A program made the translations under genes and the position numbers. This document shows, piece by piece, positions 50,390 through 58,487 of a stretch of 64,000 nt of DNA (within the stretch, counting starts at the first letter, position 1; each line of letters begins with the position of its first letter). The stretch is from Oscillospiraceae bacterium (lineage in GTDB: Bacteria > Bacillota > Clostridia > Oscillospirales > Oscillospiraceae), in contig JAFTVV010000022.1 in NCBI GenBank assembly GCA_017465625.1, positions 1 to 64,000 of the forward strand, written 5' to 3'. Below the pieces are notes generated by a model. The model did not search any database and was not told the origin of the DNA. It saw only the letters and a program-made list of their open reading frames with translations.

Positions 50390-50560
50390 TAAAATGAATC
50401 CTTTCTGGCGCAAGGATAAAATCAGCTAACGCTGATGAAATTTTCGGCTTTGCCTCAGATGAAATGAAACCCGTCCTTTTCTCTCGCCGTAAGGCAAATT
50501 TCATCACGAAGTGATTCCATCCCACTGGGGTGGGATTTATCCCGTCCGTAGGACGGATTT
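50390..50560. repeat. Cluster of short inverted repeats separated by TGAAAT-like spacers
   Basis: Within the 360-base gap upstream of the methyltransferase gene lie at least six small hairpins: ATCCTT/AAGGAT (50399-50417), ATCAGC/GCTGAT (50421-50436), GCC/GGC (50486-50495), ATCAC/GTGAT (50503-50515), ATCCCAC/GTGGGAT (50519-50536) and CCGTCC/GGACGG (50543-50557), joined by GAAAT- or ATTTCAT-type spacers. No reading frame fits. This pattern is reminiscent of short-hairpin arrays in some gut Clostridia; origin and function are unknown to me. Confidence 0.65.
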
Positions 50561-50570
50561 AGTTTAAAAA

Positions 50571-50597
50571 GGCTCTGATTGCAGTACAATCAGAGCC
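50571..50597 (-). terminator. Terminator of the tmRNA gene
   Basis: GGCTCTGATT (50571-50580) and AATCAGAGCC (50588-50597) pair around a seven-base loop, followed on the minus strand by TTTTT; it lies seven bases past the tmRNA 3' CCA. Confidence 0.92.
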
Positions 50598-50604
50598 TTT
50601 TTTC

Positions 50605-50952
50605 TGGTGGAGCCGAGGGGAGTTGAACCCCTGTCCGAAAGCAACTTGGAAGGAACTTCTCCGGGTGCAGTTTGTTCTTTACATTCCCTCACTCCGGCGG
50701 GAACAAACACCCTACGGAGCTTGGTAGCTTCATTATGCGTGGTGCGCTCAAAGCTTTGCGCACGCACGTTCTCCACTCAAATCACACCCTAGCCCGGCTC
50801 GTGGACCTTCCGGGGAGGATGGGCGCCTAATTAGGCAGCCAGGGCAACGTTAGAGTTGTCAGTTAAATTTAAAAAGTACCCGTTTTATTGTGGTCAGGCG
50901 CCACAACCCGCTATTCCAGCCTCACTACCCCCGTCGAAACCGGTACGGCCCC
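50605..50952 (-). ncRNA. ssrA: Transfer-messenger RNA (tmRNA)
   Basis: tmRNA rescues stalled ribosomes and tags the nascent peptide. The 5' end GGGGCCG (50952-50946) pairs with CGGCTCC before the 3' ACCA, forming the tRNA-like acceptor; the T arm reads AGGGGTTCAACTCCCCT, and TACCGGTTTCGACGG follows the 5' strand as usual. The tag frame ends ...TDNSNVALAA followed by TAA, with ALAA the proteolysis signal; the resume codon is not certain. Length 348 nt. No clear promoter lies directly upstream; smpB and the cyclophilin gene lie upstream on the same strand. Confidence 0.96.
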
Positions 50953-50986
50953 ATGAGGTGGGGCAGAAATCTGCCCCAAATAAATA

Positions 50987-51523
50987 TTAGAATCTTCCGT
51001 AGGGATCAGCGAGCTTTTTAGGCTCAGGATAAGTTTCGCCGTGGGTATCTACGGTGATGGAAGCAATTTTTTGCTCTGCCACAGGACGGTCACCTGCACC
51101 GCATTTGGTGGCGGCAATAGCATCCACGACCTCCATACCGGCGGTCACTTTACCGAATGCCGCATATTGACCGTCCAAATGCTTTGCATCCTGGTGCATA
51201 ATAAAGAACTGACTGCCTGCGGAGTTGGGACTGGAGGAACGAGCCATCGACAGCACACCGCGCTTGTGGCGCAGGTCATTCTTGACACCGTTGAAGAAAA
51301 ACTCACCCTTGATGCAGTAGCCGGGGCCACCCATACCGGTGCCATCAGGACAGCCGCCCTGAATCATAAAACCGGGGATCACACGGTGGAAAATCAGGCC
51401 GTCATAAAAGTTGTGATTGGCCAAATCAATGAAATTGTACACGCTTTGTGGTGCAATTTCGGGATACAGCTCACCTTCAATAATGCCACCGTTATCCAGT
51501 GTAATTTTAAAAGTTGGATTCAT
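50987..51523 (-). CDS. Cyclophilin-type peptidyl-prolyl cis-trans isomerase
   Basis: A cytosolic PPIase of 178 residues. It starts MNPTFKITLDNGGIIEGELYPEIAPQ-like sequence and carries FHRVIPGFMIQGGCPDGTG (catalytic Arg and Gln/Met region), RHKRGVLSMARSSSPNSAGSQFFI and FGKVTAGMEVVDAI, all standard cyclophilin motifs. No signal peptide is present. It begins one base after the smpB stop and lies between smpB and the tmRNA gene, so one transcript may cover all three. A GGGGCAG/CTGCCCC hairpin follows without a T-run. Confidence 0.94.
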   Translation of the reverse strand: MNPTFKITLDNGGIIEGELYPEIAPQSVYNFIDLANHNFYDGLIFHRVIPGFMIQGGCPDGTGMGGPGYCIKGEFFFNGVKNDLRHKRGVLSMARSSSPNSAGSQFFIMHQDAKHLDGQYAAFGKVTAGMEVVDAIAATKCGAGDRPVAEQKIASITVDTHGETYPEPKKLADPYGRF

Positions 51524-51524
51524 T

Positions 51525-51962
51525 TTAATATCGCTCCTTCATTGCACGGTCGATCTGACGCTTTGCGTCTCTTTCGGCCGCAGATTGTCTTTTGTCATAA
51601 AGCTTTTTGCCCTTACACAGTCCCACATTGATTTTAACACGGCTGCCCTTAAAGTAAACACTCAGGGGAATCAGTGAGTATCCGTCCTGCTTTACCTTTC
51701 CCAGCAGTCGCATAATTTCACGCTTGTGCATCAGCAGTCTGCGCGGTCTGCGGGAATCCACGTTAAAGCGGTTTCCGTGGTCGTAAGGGGAGATGTGCAT
51801 CTGATTCAGCAGGAGCTGTCCGTCCTTGATGCCGCACCAGGCGTCCTTCAGGTTTAGCGTGCCCTGACGAATGGACTTGACCTCTGTGCCGCAAAGCTCA
51901 ATACCTGCTTCCATTTCTTCTTCTACAAAGTATTCGTGATAGGCTTCACGATTGCGTGCCAT
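51525..51962 (-). CDS. smpB: SsrA-binding protein SmpB
   Basis: SmpB binds the tmRNA tRNA-like domain and delivers it to stalled ribosomes. Key segments are ARNREAYHEYFVEEEMEAGIEL, GTEVKSIRQGTLNLKDAW, HGNRFNVDSRRPRRLLMHK and the C-terminal KLYDKRQSAAERDAKRQID. ATG 51962 gives 145 residues but truncates the N-terminus relative to the family and has poor ribosome-site spacing. A CTG at 51986 lies eight bases from a strong GGAGG and would give exactly the family N-terminal length; an ATG at 52001 overlaps that ribosome site. The gene is two steps upstream of ssrA. Confidence 0.93.
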   Translation of the reverse strand: MARNREAYHEYFVEEEMEAGIELCGTEVKSIRQGTLNLKDAWCGIKDGQLLLNQMHISPYDHGNRFNVDSRRPRRLLMHKREIMRLLGKVKQDGYSLIPLSVYFKGSRVKINVGLCKGKKLYDKRQSAAERDAKRQIDRAMKERY

Positions 51963-52035
51963 AACCTTTACGCCTTGCTTTTCCAGATGAATCACCTCCA
52001 TTTTCGATAATTATTATAGCATATCTGTCAAGCGG

Positions 52036-52701
52036 TCAATGCGTTCCGAATAAGAATGTATACAGCGCATCCACAGATAAAAAGCTATAATCACATAGTC
52101 TGCTCATTTCTTCCACAATAGCAGGATAGTGCAATCGTCCCCAGCCGGCAAATGCGATGGGCACATTGGTCTTTTGTGCCATCTCCCAGGCTGGCTTCAT
52201 ATCATCCACTATAAGAATATCCTCTTTGGCAAGATTATATTTTTTCATAATCTGCTCAATGGGATAGGGATTGGGCTTCCGCTGATGGGCAGGGTAGTCC
52301 CAGCCGAAAATCTCATCCGGCTGCAGATTAAAGTGCGCCGCATAATCTCGTTTAATGTTTTCCTCTGAGGAATGGGAAACAACGCATATAATGCCGCCCA
52401 GCTCCTTCTGACGGTGTATGATCCGTTCAATGCCTGCATAAGGTGCAGGGATGTGGGTGCGGATATATTCTTTCCAACCCCAATATTCTGCCTCTTGTTC
52501 CTGCTCCGTAAACCCGTACTTCTCAGTGCACATCTGAGTAAAGCCGGTATGATAACAGCCGTAGGCGTATTCTTCCGGCGTGATTTTTTCTCCAGGACGG
52601 AATTGATCCAAAATATAACAGAAGAAGGGGTAGTTGATGGTGTCTTCGCTCTGAACAACCGTATCATCGTGATCTAAAACCAGGCATTTGTATTTTAACA
52701 T
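52036..52701 (-). CDS. HAD-family hydrolase
   Basis: A 221-residue HAD phosphatase-like protein. Motif I is KCLVLDHDDTVV, with His in place of the usual hydrophobic residue between the two Asp; motif II is CVVSHSSEENI; the lysine of motif III is in HQRKPNPYPIEQ; motif IV is ILIVDDMKPAWEMA. The cap domain sequence resembles phosphoglycolate phosphatase-like members, but substrate is unclear. ATG 52701 lies near AAAGGTCGGTGA; a longer in-frame start has no ribosome site. It is upstream of smpB with a 73-base gap. Confidence 0.82.
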   Translation of the reverse strand: MLKYKCLVLDHDDTVVQSEDTINYPFFCYILDQFRPGEKITPEEYAYGCYHTGFTQMCTEKYGFTEQEQEAEYWGWKEYIRTHIPAPYAGIERIIHRQKELGGIICVVSHSSEENIKRDYAAHFNLQPDEIFGWDYPAHQRKPNPYPIEQIMKKYNLAKEDILIVDDMKPAWEMAQKTNVPIAFAGWGRLHYPAIVEEMSRLCDYSFLSVDALYTFLFGTH

Positions 52702-52810
52702 ATTTTCACCGACCTTTTCTGTTATTATAACAAAAGCGAACCGATAAAACAATGCTTTTTCTTGCATAAAGTCTGCAGATGCATTATACTGAAGAAAAGG
52801 AGGCGGATTT

Positions 52811-53275
52811 ATGTCGATTGTTACGTTTTACAGGGGACATCCCAATCCACCGAAAACCACACAAGGTGCTCATCTTGGGGCGAACGCAGTCATTACCTGC
52901 AAGGGGAAAATTCTGCTGGAAAAGCGCAAGGACTGTGATCTGTGGGGATTGGTTGGAGGCGGTGTGAAGAAGCAGGAAACAACGCTTCAGGCTATTACCC
53001 GGGAAATTTATGAGGAACTGGGACTTCGTATATCTGCGGAGCAGCTTGAAAAGCTGGGCGTATACGGCGAGCCGGGACGGATTGCTGCCTATCGGGACGG
53101 CAGCATTTGGAGGATGGTCGTGGTGGTTTTTGGGCTTGAGCTCAATGAGGAGCCTGCGATTACAATCAGCAATGAGTCAGCGGATATGCGCTTTTTCTCC
53201 AAAGAAGAGTTGAGGAACATAGAAATTGTCGTCACACACAGCGATATTGTGGAAGATTGGTTTATAAACAAGTAG
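52811..53275 (+). CDS. Nudix hydrolase
   Basis: A 154-residue Nudix enzyme that would hydrolyse a nucleoside diphosphate linked to another moiety. The Nudix box, about residues 48-70, reads GGGVKKQETTLQAITREIYE then ELGL, fitting Gx5Ex7REUxEExGU. Upstream strands include AVITCKGKILLEKRKDCDLW. The start has AGGAGG at a seven-to-eight-base spacing. It is divergent from the HAD gene. The hairpin overlapping its TAG stop (53275-53295) probably terminates it. Substrate unknown. Confidence 0.88.
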   Translation: MSIVTFYRGHPNPPKTTQGAHLGANAVITCKGKILLEKRKDCDLWGLVGGGVKKQETTLQAITREIYEELGLRISAEQLEKLGVYGEPGRIAAYRDGSIWRMVVVVFGLELNEEPAITISNESADMRFFSKEELRNIEIVVTHSDIVEDWFINK

Positions 53276-53297
53276 CAGGCAGATTATCTGCCTGCTT
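53275..53297 (+). terminator. Terminator of the Nudix gene, first copy of a duplicated hairpin
   Basis: GCAGGCAGAT and ATCTGCCTGC pair around one T, followed by TT. The same 21-base hairpin with one change recurs at 53540-53560. Confidence 0.7.
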
Positions 53298-53539
53298 CAG
53301 ATTGTCAAAGAACCCCCAAACCGTCAAAATATAGATTTAAATATTTTGATTCATACCGCAGGGGACGGGTTTCCCGTCCCGTATGCAATTTCCTAAATCG
53401 CCTTGCTACGCAATATATTTTGACTTACTGCACAAATCGCACTCTAACGTACCACCTGTACGCCGACGAGTGCGATTTGTTTGTCTTTGGTGCTTCTTTG
53501 ACCTCTGTCAGCATTTCAAAATATGTATTGAAATGCTAA
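53298..53539. repeat. Non-coding block of inverted repeats between two copies of one hairpin
   Basis: No gene fits. Perfect or near-perfect inverted repeats include TCAAAATAT/ATATTTTGA (53324-53349), GGGACGGG/CCCGTCCC inside ATAC/GTAT (53353-53384), CAAATCGCACTC/GAGTGCGATTTG (53433-53479, 12-bp arms, with CGTAC/GTACG inside) and GCATTTCAA/TTGAAATGC (53511-53536). The block is bounded by the duplicated GCAGGCAGAT hairpin. It could be a small mobile palindromic element or a structured RNA. Confidence 0.6.
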
Positions 53540-53560
53540 GCAGGCAGATTATCTGCCCGC
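53540..53560 (-). terminator. Second copy of the hairpin, at the end of the exporter gene
   Basis: GCAGGCAGAT, T, ATCTGCCCGC; on the minus strand the stem encloses the stop codon of the exporter gene (53549-53551) and keeps a G-U pair where it differs from copy one. T5 follows on the plus strand only. Confidence 0.55.
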
Positions 53561-54781
53561 TTTTTGCTGTTGATAAATACTCCACAGTCGCGCAAAAGTG
53601 GAGATGATTAAAATGCCAACAGCAATTGCACCGGCAATGGCAATGGTTTGTTTTCCGCTGGAGGCAAAACCGGCCATATCGCCATTCATAATGCTGAAGG
53701 TTGCGCGGTATACACCGGCGCCGGGGAGCAGGGGAATAATGGAAACAACCAGATAGGAAATTGCAGGCTGTTTTCGGATTCGTGCCATAATCTCGGAATA
53801 GGTTGCGGCAAATAAGGTCGCTATAAAATAGGCTTCAATACTGCCGATGCTCCACTGACCGAGCAGTCGATACAATAACCAGGTTAAGCCTCCGCCAAAG
53901 GCGCAAAGCAAAATGGCCCGTTTGTGGATGTTGAACACTATTGCAAAACCGATGCAAGCAATACACGAAGTGATACTCTCTATCATAATGCCGTGAGAGA
54001 CCGGTACGGAGACAATTTGATTGAGTCCCAGGGGTGTCAGTATTTTCATAGCCGCACCGGTACCAAGGGCGATTGCAACGCCCACAAGGAGCACCTGCAC
54101 AATGCGATTGATGCCGGAGTTGGTGTCGCCGTAGATAATATCACGCATGGCGTTGGTGAAAAGCAAACCGGGAACAAGCAGCATTAGCGAAGAGATCATA
54201 ATGCCATCCACGTTGACAGCGAAACCGGCAATGCCATAAAGATAGGCGGTGATGCCGATCATAAAGGCACAGGCCATGGTATTAAAAAGGGCATTGACCT
54301 TCCATTTTGCAAGCAGGTTGGAAAGTATACCAGCGAAAAGGCCGCAAAAGATCGCGCCAAAGGCGTCGGTAACGCCGCCACCATAAACCAAAATAAAGCC
54401 GGAAGCACCGATCACACTGCCTAAGATTGAAATCCATAAGGAATATTTTTTAACGGATTTTCGTGCCTCCTGAACCCATTGAAGAGCTTCGGACGGGTCG
54501 GGTTTTTCGGCACAGATGCGGCGGCTGACGTTGTTGTAGCGTTCCACAGAATCCAAATCCGTACCGTGATGGCCAATGCGGCGCATTCTGGTTAAGGGCT
54601 GTTGGTTTTCTGTTTCCAGACTGACGTGCAGGCAATTGGGAATGGCAAAAACCTCAGCGGTAATGCCGTAGGCGGCAAAAATGCGTGTGACCGTTTCTTC
54701 TACACGGTATGTTTCTGCACCACTCATAGCCAAAAGATAGCCTAATTCAGTTGTAACATCCAATAAACGACTGTAATCCAT
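53549..54781 (-). CDS. Threonine/serine exporter family protein (ThrE-like)
   Basis: A fused ThrE-type exporter (410 residues) with both halves that are separate in some Gram-positives. The cytosolic N-terminus (about 1-110) has LGYLLAMSGAETYRVEETV and VFAIPNCLHVSLE, the DUF1212 motif; about ten hydrophobic segments follow, including GGVTDAFGAIFCGLFAGIL, LLVPGLLFTNAMRDIIYGD and, in the second half, SIIPLLPGAGVYRATFSIM. Corynebacterial ThrE exports threonine and serine; the substrate here is inferred. The stop codon lies in the hairpin at 53540-53560. Confidence 0.9.
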   Translation of the reverse strand: MDYSRLLDVTTELGYLLAMSGAETYRVEETVTRIFAAYGITAEVFAIPNCLHVSLETENQQPLTRMRRIGHHGTDLDSVERYNNVSRRICAEKPDPSEALQWVQEARKSVKKYSLWISILGSVIGASGFILVYGGGVTDAFGAIFCGLFAGILSNLLAKWKVNALFNTMACAFMIGITAYLYGIAGFAVNVDGIMISSLMLLVPGLLFTNAMRDIIYGDTNSGINRIVQVLLVGVAIALGTGAAMKILTPLGLNQIVSVPVSHGIMIESITSCIACIGFAIVFNIHKRAILLCAFGGGLTWLLYRLLGQWSIGSIEAYFIATLFAATYSEIMARIRKQPAISYLVVSIIPLLPGAGVYRATFSIMNGDMAGFASSGKQTIAIAGAIAVGILIISTFARLWSIYQQQKAGR

Positions 54782-54858
54782 AGAAAAACCTCTTTAAATT
54801 CTTGGCTTTTCAAGTATAGCATAATCCCCGTAAAATACAAGTTATATTTATAAAAAAT

Positions 54859-54877
54859 GGGCGGCAATTTGCCGCCC
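54859..54877 (-). terminator. Terminator of the DegV gene
   Basis: GGGCGGCAA/TTGCCGCCC with a one-base loop (nine-bp arms), followed on the minus strand by ATTTTTTA, six bases after the DegV stop. Confidence 0.85.
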
Positions 54878-54882
54878 AAATA

Positions 54883-55728
54883 TTATTTACGAACAAAGAG
54901 CACACCCAAAGTACCGGGTCCGCAGTGACAGGAAACTGTACAGCCTGCATCGGTATAATAGATGTTTTCAAATTGGCTTCCGTAGGTGCTGACCGCTTCC
55001 TTGACGGCCTCCATACATTCATCCGTAACCGGTGTGTGGGTAACGAACAATGTGCTTAAATCCAAATCGTCCCGTTCGTTTAAACGTTCCTTTACATAGG
55101 TTGCCAGGCATTTGGCATAGTTTCCGCGATATTTTTTTACTACGGACATTTTGCCGTCCTTGACCTCAATACAGGGCTTCAGATTCAGCAGATTTGCACC
55201 CAGCGCAGCGGCAGAGGAACAGCGACCGCCCTTGACCATATACTGAAGCTTGTCCAATACAAAGCTTGCTTCCACTTTTTGGGCAAAGCTTTGCACCTTC
55301 TGCTTTAATTCTTCCAGGGAGGTGCAGGTTTCAGCCAGCCGGCAGGCTTCCAAAACCACCAGTCCCTGACCGGTGGAAAGATTCATAGAGTCAACAGCAC
55401 AAACGTTGTCAAATTCTTCAGCGGCAAGGCACGCATTTTGATAAGAGCTGGAAAATTGAGAACTGATATTGACGTGCAACACCCCGTCATAGTCCTTTGT
55501 GTACTCGCTGAAGGCCTGAATGTATTCGTTAACATTCAAAGCGGCAGTGGTGCAAAGATCGCCACCGGCTGCAACGTGGGCAAAGATTTCGGCAGGCGTA
55601 ATATTGACGGCATCGGAGTATGCCTGATTATCTTTAATAACGGTCAGGGGAATGATGCCGATATTGTATTTTTGAACCAACTCCTTGGATAAGTCACAGG
55701 TGCTGTCCGACAATACTTTAATTTTCAT
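54883..55728 (-). CDS. DegV family (fatty-acid-binding FakB-like) protein
   Basis: DegV/FakB proteins bind fatty acids, presenting them to a FakA kinase in phospholipid synthesis. The 281-residue protein starts MKIKVLSDSTCDLS (DSTCDL loop), has IGIIPLTV, the binding-pocket loop LCTTAALN in place of the more usual TSQP, and DSMNLSTGQGLVVLEA, FVLDKLQYMVKGGRCSSAAA and TDAGCTVSCHCGPGTLGV. Full family length. It stands alone with its own terminator; the fakA gene is not in view. The ligand cannot be read from sequence. Confidence 0.92.
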   Translation of the reverse strand: MKIKVLSDSTCDLSKELVQKYNIGIIPLTVIKDNQAYSDAVNITPAEIFAHVAAGGDLCTTAALNVNEYIQAFSEYTKDYDGVLHVNISSQFSSSYQNACLAAEEFDNVCAVDSMNLSTGQGLVVLEACRLAETCTSLEELKQKVQSFAQKVEASFVLDKLQYMVKGGRCSSAAALGANLLNLKPCIEVKDGKMSVVKKYRGNYAKCLATYVKERLNERDDLDLSTLFVTHTPVTDECMEAVKEAVSTYGSQFENIYYTDAGCTVSCHCGPGTLGVLFVRK

Positions 55729-55768
55729 ATTTTGCTCCTTTATTGTCTGTCTGAAGTAATTAAATTTC

Positions 55769-55796
55769 TTGCATTTTTTGTGTGAGATGATAAAAT
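55769..55796 (+). promoter_or_regulatory. Promoter of the copper ATPase gene
   Basis: TTGCAT (55769-55774), 16-base spacer, TAAAAT (55791-55796), 51 bases before the GTG start. No clear CopY/CsoR operator palindrome was seen. Confidence 0.55.
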
Positions 55797-55846
55797 AATA
55801 TCATAAAAACAGAAATTCGTCAATATGATGCAAGGAGGGAACAATT

Positions 55847-58309
55847 GTGCCGGAAATTAAATTTTCCGTACAGGGTATGAGCTGTGCGGCGTGCTCTGCC
55901 CGTGTTGAAAAGGTTACAAAGTCTGTGCAGGGAGTGACAGATGCACAGGTCAATCTGCTTTCCGGAACAATGCTTGTAAAGGCAAAAAATGAGCAGGTAG
56001 TTGCGCCTGTTGTATCAGCCGTTTCTGCGGCCGGGTACAGTGCTTCCGTAGTAGGGGAAAAAGCACCTGTAGAGCAAGCTCCACTCAAGGATCACAGCGT
56101 TCAAAAAAGAATTATTTACTCTGCTTTTTTCCTGATCGTACTAATGTATTTTACGATGGGACATATGCTGCATCTGCCGTTGCCCCGTTGGTATACCGGT
56201 ACAGAAAATGCGCTCGTTGCGGCACTGCTTCAGTTCCTGCTGACTGTTCCGGTGGCCGTTTTGAATAGAGTATATTACCAAAAGGGACTAAAAAGTCTTT
56301 TAAAACGCAGTCCCAATATGGACAGTCTGATTGCGGTGGGCTCCGGTGCGGCACTGGTATACGGTGTATTTGTGCTGTTTCGAATGGCGGATGCTTTTGG
56401 GCAAGGGGATTTGAAAACGGTAGAGCATTATATGCACAACCTTTATTTTGAATCCGCAGCAATGATTCTAACCCTGATTACCTTTGGTAAATTTTTGGAA
56501 TCCAGGGCAAAAGGACGGGCGTCCGATGCGGTACGCCAGCTAATGGACTTAGCACCCAAGAATGCAACGGTTATTCGTGATGGGGTGGAGCTGGAGATTC
56601 CCAGTGAGAATGTGCAAGTAGGGGATATAGTCGTTGTACGTTCCGGTGGACGGATCCAGGTGGACGGCACGGTGGCTTCCGGTTATGCGTCCGTGGATGA
56701 AAGCCCCATTACCGGCGAGAGCGTGCCGGTGGACAAAGTGCAGGGCACTAAGGTGACGGCCGGCACCATTTGCACGGAGGGCTACCTGCAATTTCGTGCA
56801 GATGCAGTGGGTGAAAACACCACATTGGCGCAGGTGATCCGTCTGGTGGAAGAGGCCGGTGGAACGAAAGCACCCATTGCGCGGCTGGCAGATAAAATTG
56901 CAGGTATTTTTGTCCCTGTGGTGATGACCATTGCTTTGTTTACCACGGTTTGCTGGCTGTTGATGGACAAATCCTTTGAATTTGCTCTAAGCAACGGCAT
57001 CTCTGTTTTGGTCATTTCCTGTCCTTGTGCATTGGGTCTGGCAACGCCGGTGGCCATTATGGTGGGCACAGGTCGTGGCGCACGAATGGGCGTATTGTTT
57101 AAAAATGCTCAGGCTCTTGAAAACCTCCATCGAATTGACACGGTGGTGCTGGATAAAACCGGCACGCTCACTGCAGGCAAACCGAAGGTAACCCATATTC
57201 TTCCGCAAAATATTCAATCGGACGAATTCCTGCGCATTGCCGCCTCGTTGGAGGCTCGTTCGGAGCATCCGTTTGCAAAAGCGATTTTGGAGAAAGCAGA
57301 TCGTATGTCGCTTTTAGATGCTGAGGATTTTGAAGTGCTTCCGGGAAGAGGCGTCAGCGGTGTAATTGAAGGCATCAAATATTATGCCGGCAATGCAGCA
57401 TTAATGCAGTCGATTGGGGTTAAAATTCCGGATTATTCCCAATATGCCCGGCAAGGAGGCACACCTCTGTATTTTGCCAAAGGGCACACATTTTTAGGCA
57501 GTATTATTGCGGCAGATGTGATTCGGGAGGATGCAAAGCACGCAGTGGAAGATCTGCGCAAGCTGGGACTGAATCTGGTGATGCTCACCGGTGACAACCG
57601 GGATACCGCTGAGGCCATTGCCCAAAAAGCGGGCATTTTACAGGTTGTATCGGATGTTCTGCCTACACAAAAGGCCGGTGCGGTTGAGCAGCTGCAAAAG
57701 CAAGGTCATCGCGTACTGATGGTGGGCGACGGCATCAATGATGCGCCTGCACTGGTCACCGCCGATGTGGGTATGGCAATCGGAGCAGGAACAGATATTG
57801 CTATGGAATCTGCAGATGTGGTCTTGATGAACAGTGCCCTCAGCGGCATTTATAATGCGATTTCTCTGAGCAAGGCAACCATCCGAAACATTCGGCAAAA
57901 TCTGTTTTGGGCGTTCTTCTATAACATTCTGGGCATTCCTGTGGCGGCAGGCGTGTTGTATCCTGCTTTTGGCATTTTGCTCAGCCCGATGATCGGTGCG
58001 GCGGCGATGAGCTTTAGCTCGGTTTTTGTGGTAACCAACGCGTTGCGCCTGCGCTTTTTTAAAACGGAAAAGAAAAAATGCAATACAATTTCTTCAGAGG
58101 AGACAGTGAATATGGAAACGGTTATTTATGTAGAGGGGATGATGTGCGTCCATTGCAAGGCGCGTGTTGAAAGTGTGTGCAAGGAAGTGGCAGGCACAAC
58201 GGAGGCTGTTGTGGATTTGCAGAAAAAGACGGTTACTGTAACCGGAACTGCAGATCGTACCGCATTGGAAGAAGCAATCAAAAAAGCGGGCTACGAAGTA
58301 GTAGGTTGA
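55847..58309 (+). CDS. copA: Copper-translocating P-type ATPase with metal-binding domains at both ends
   Basis: A P1B-type ATPase that exports copper(I). Of 820 residues, the N-terminal HMA domain has GMSCAACS (Cys13, Cys16); about eight spans include CPC at 392-394 in the ion path; the catalytic Asp436 is in DKTGT; GDGIND is at 627-632. Uniquely, a second HMA domain follows the last span (756-820) with MMCVHC (Cys767, Cys770), where the family normally ends. GTG start seven bases from AAGGAGGG. An internal ribosome site could make the last 65 residues alone as a CopZ-like chaperone. Confidence 0.93.
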   Translation: MPEIKFSVQGMSCAACSARVEKVTKSVQGVTDAQVNLLSGTMLVKAKNEQVVAPVVSAVSAAGYSASVVGEKAPVEQAPLKDHSVQKRIIYSAFFLIVLMYFTMGHMLHLPLPRWYTGTENALVAALLQFLLTVPVAVLNRVYYQKGLKSLLKRSPNMDSLIAVGSGAALVYGVFVLFRMADAFGQGDLKTVEHYMHNLYFESAAMILTLITFGKFLESRAKGRASDAVRQLMDLAPKNATVIRDGVELEIPSENVQVGDIVVVRSGGRIQVDGTVASGYASVDESPITGESVPVDKVQGTKVTAGTICTEGYLQFRADAVGENTTLAQVIRLVEEAGGTKAPIARLADKIAGIFVPVVMTIALFTTVCWLLMDKSFEFALSNGISVLVISCPCALGLATPVAIMVGTGRGARMGVLFKNAQALENLHRIDTVVLDKTGTLTAGKPKVTHILPQNIQSDEFLRIAASLEARSEHPFAKAILEKADRMSLLDAEDFEVLPGRGVSGVIEGIKYYAGNAALMQSIGVKIPDYSQYARQGGTPLYFAKGHTFLGSIIAADVIREDAKHAVEDLRKLGLNLVMLTGDNRDTAEAIAQKAGILQVVSDVLPTQKAGAVEQLQKQGHRVLMVGDGINDAPALVTADVGMAIGAGTDIAMESADVVLMNSALSGIYNAISLSKATIRNIRQNLFWAFFYNILGIPVAAGVLYPAFGILLSPMIGAAAMSFSSVFVVTNALRLRFFKTEKKKCNTISSEETVNMETVIYVEGMMCVHCKARVESVCKEVAGTTEAVVDLQKKTVTVTGTADRTALEEAIKKAGYEVVG
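58097..58114 (+). promoter_or_regulatory. Internal ribosome site and ATG at the copA C-terminal HMA domain
   Basis: GAGGAG (58097-58102), nine bases, then in-frame ATG (58112-58114) at codon 756, opening a complete 65-residue HMA domain (METVIYVEGMMCVHC). This could give a free copper chaperone. Confidence 0.5.
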
Positions 58310-58361
58310 TGGAATGTCCCCCAGTGGTGTAATGCTTTTGGCATAAGCGGATGTTTGGCAC

Positions 58362-58440
58362 GTACAATAAGGGTATAAAGCCTTGTAACCGCTCTTTTGT
58401 CTGCCGAATGGCATTACCGAATCAGTACGCTTTATTGTAC
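58362..58440. repeat. Spaced inverted repeat GTACAATAA/TTATTGTAC
   Basis: Nine-bp arms at 58362-58370 and 58432-58440 bracket 61 bases in the copA-truA gap. No T-run follows, so termination is unclear; it may be a structured element or operator pair. Confidence 0.4.
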
Positions 58441-58487
58441 CGAATATGTTTTATACTCAGGTCATCAAAAGAAAAAAGGTGACGACA

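Noticed and set aside
50390-50560. Possible CRISPR array
   Set aside because: Stems differ in sequence, spacing is irregular and far shorter than CRISPR units, and no cas gene is present.
53275-53560. Insertion sequence
   Set aside because: No transposase frame and too short; at most a non-autonomous palindromic element.
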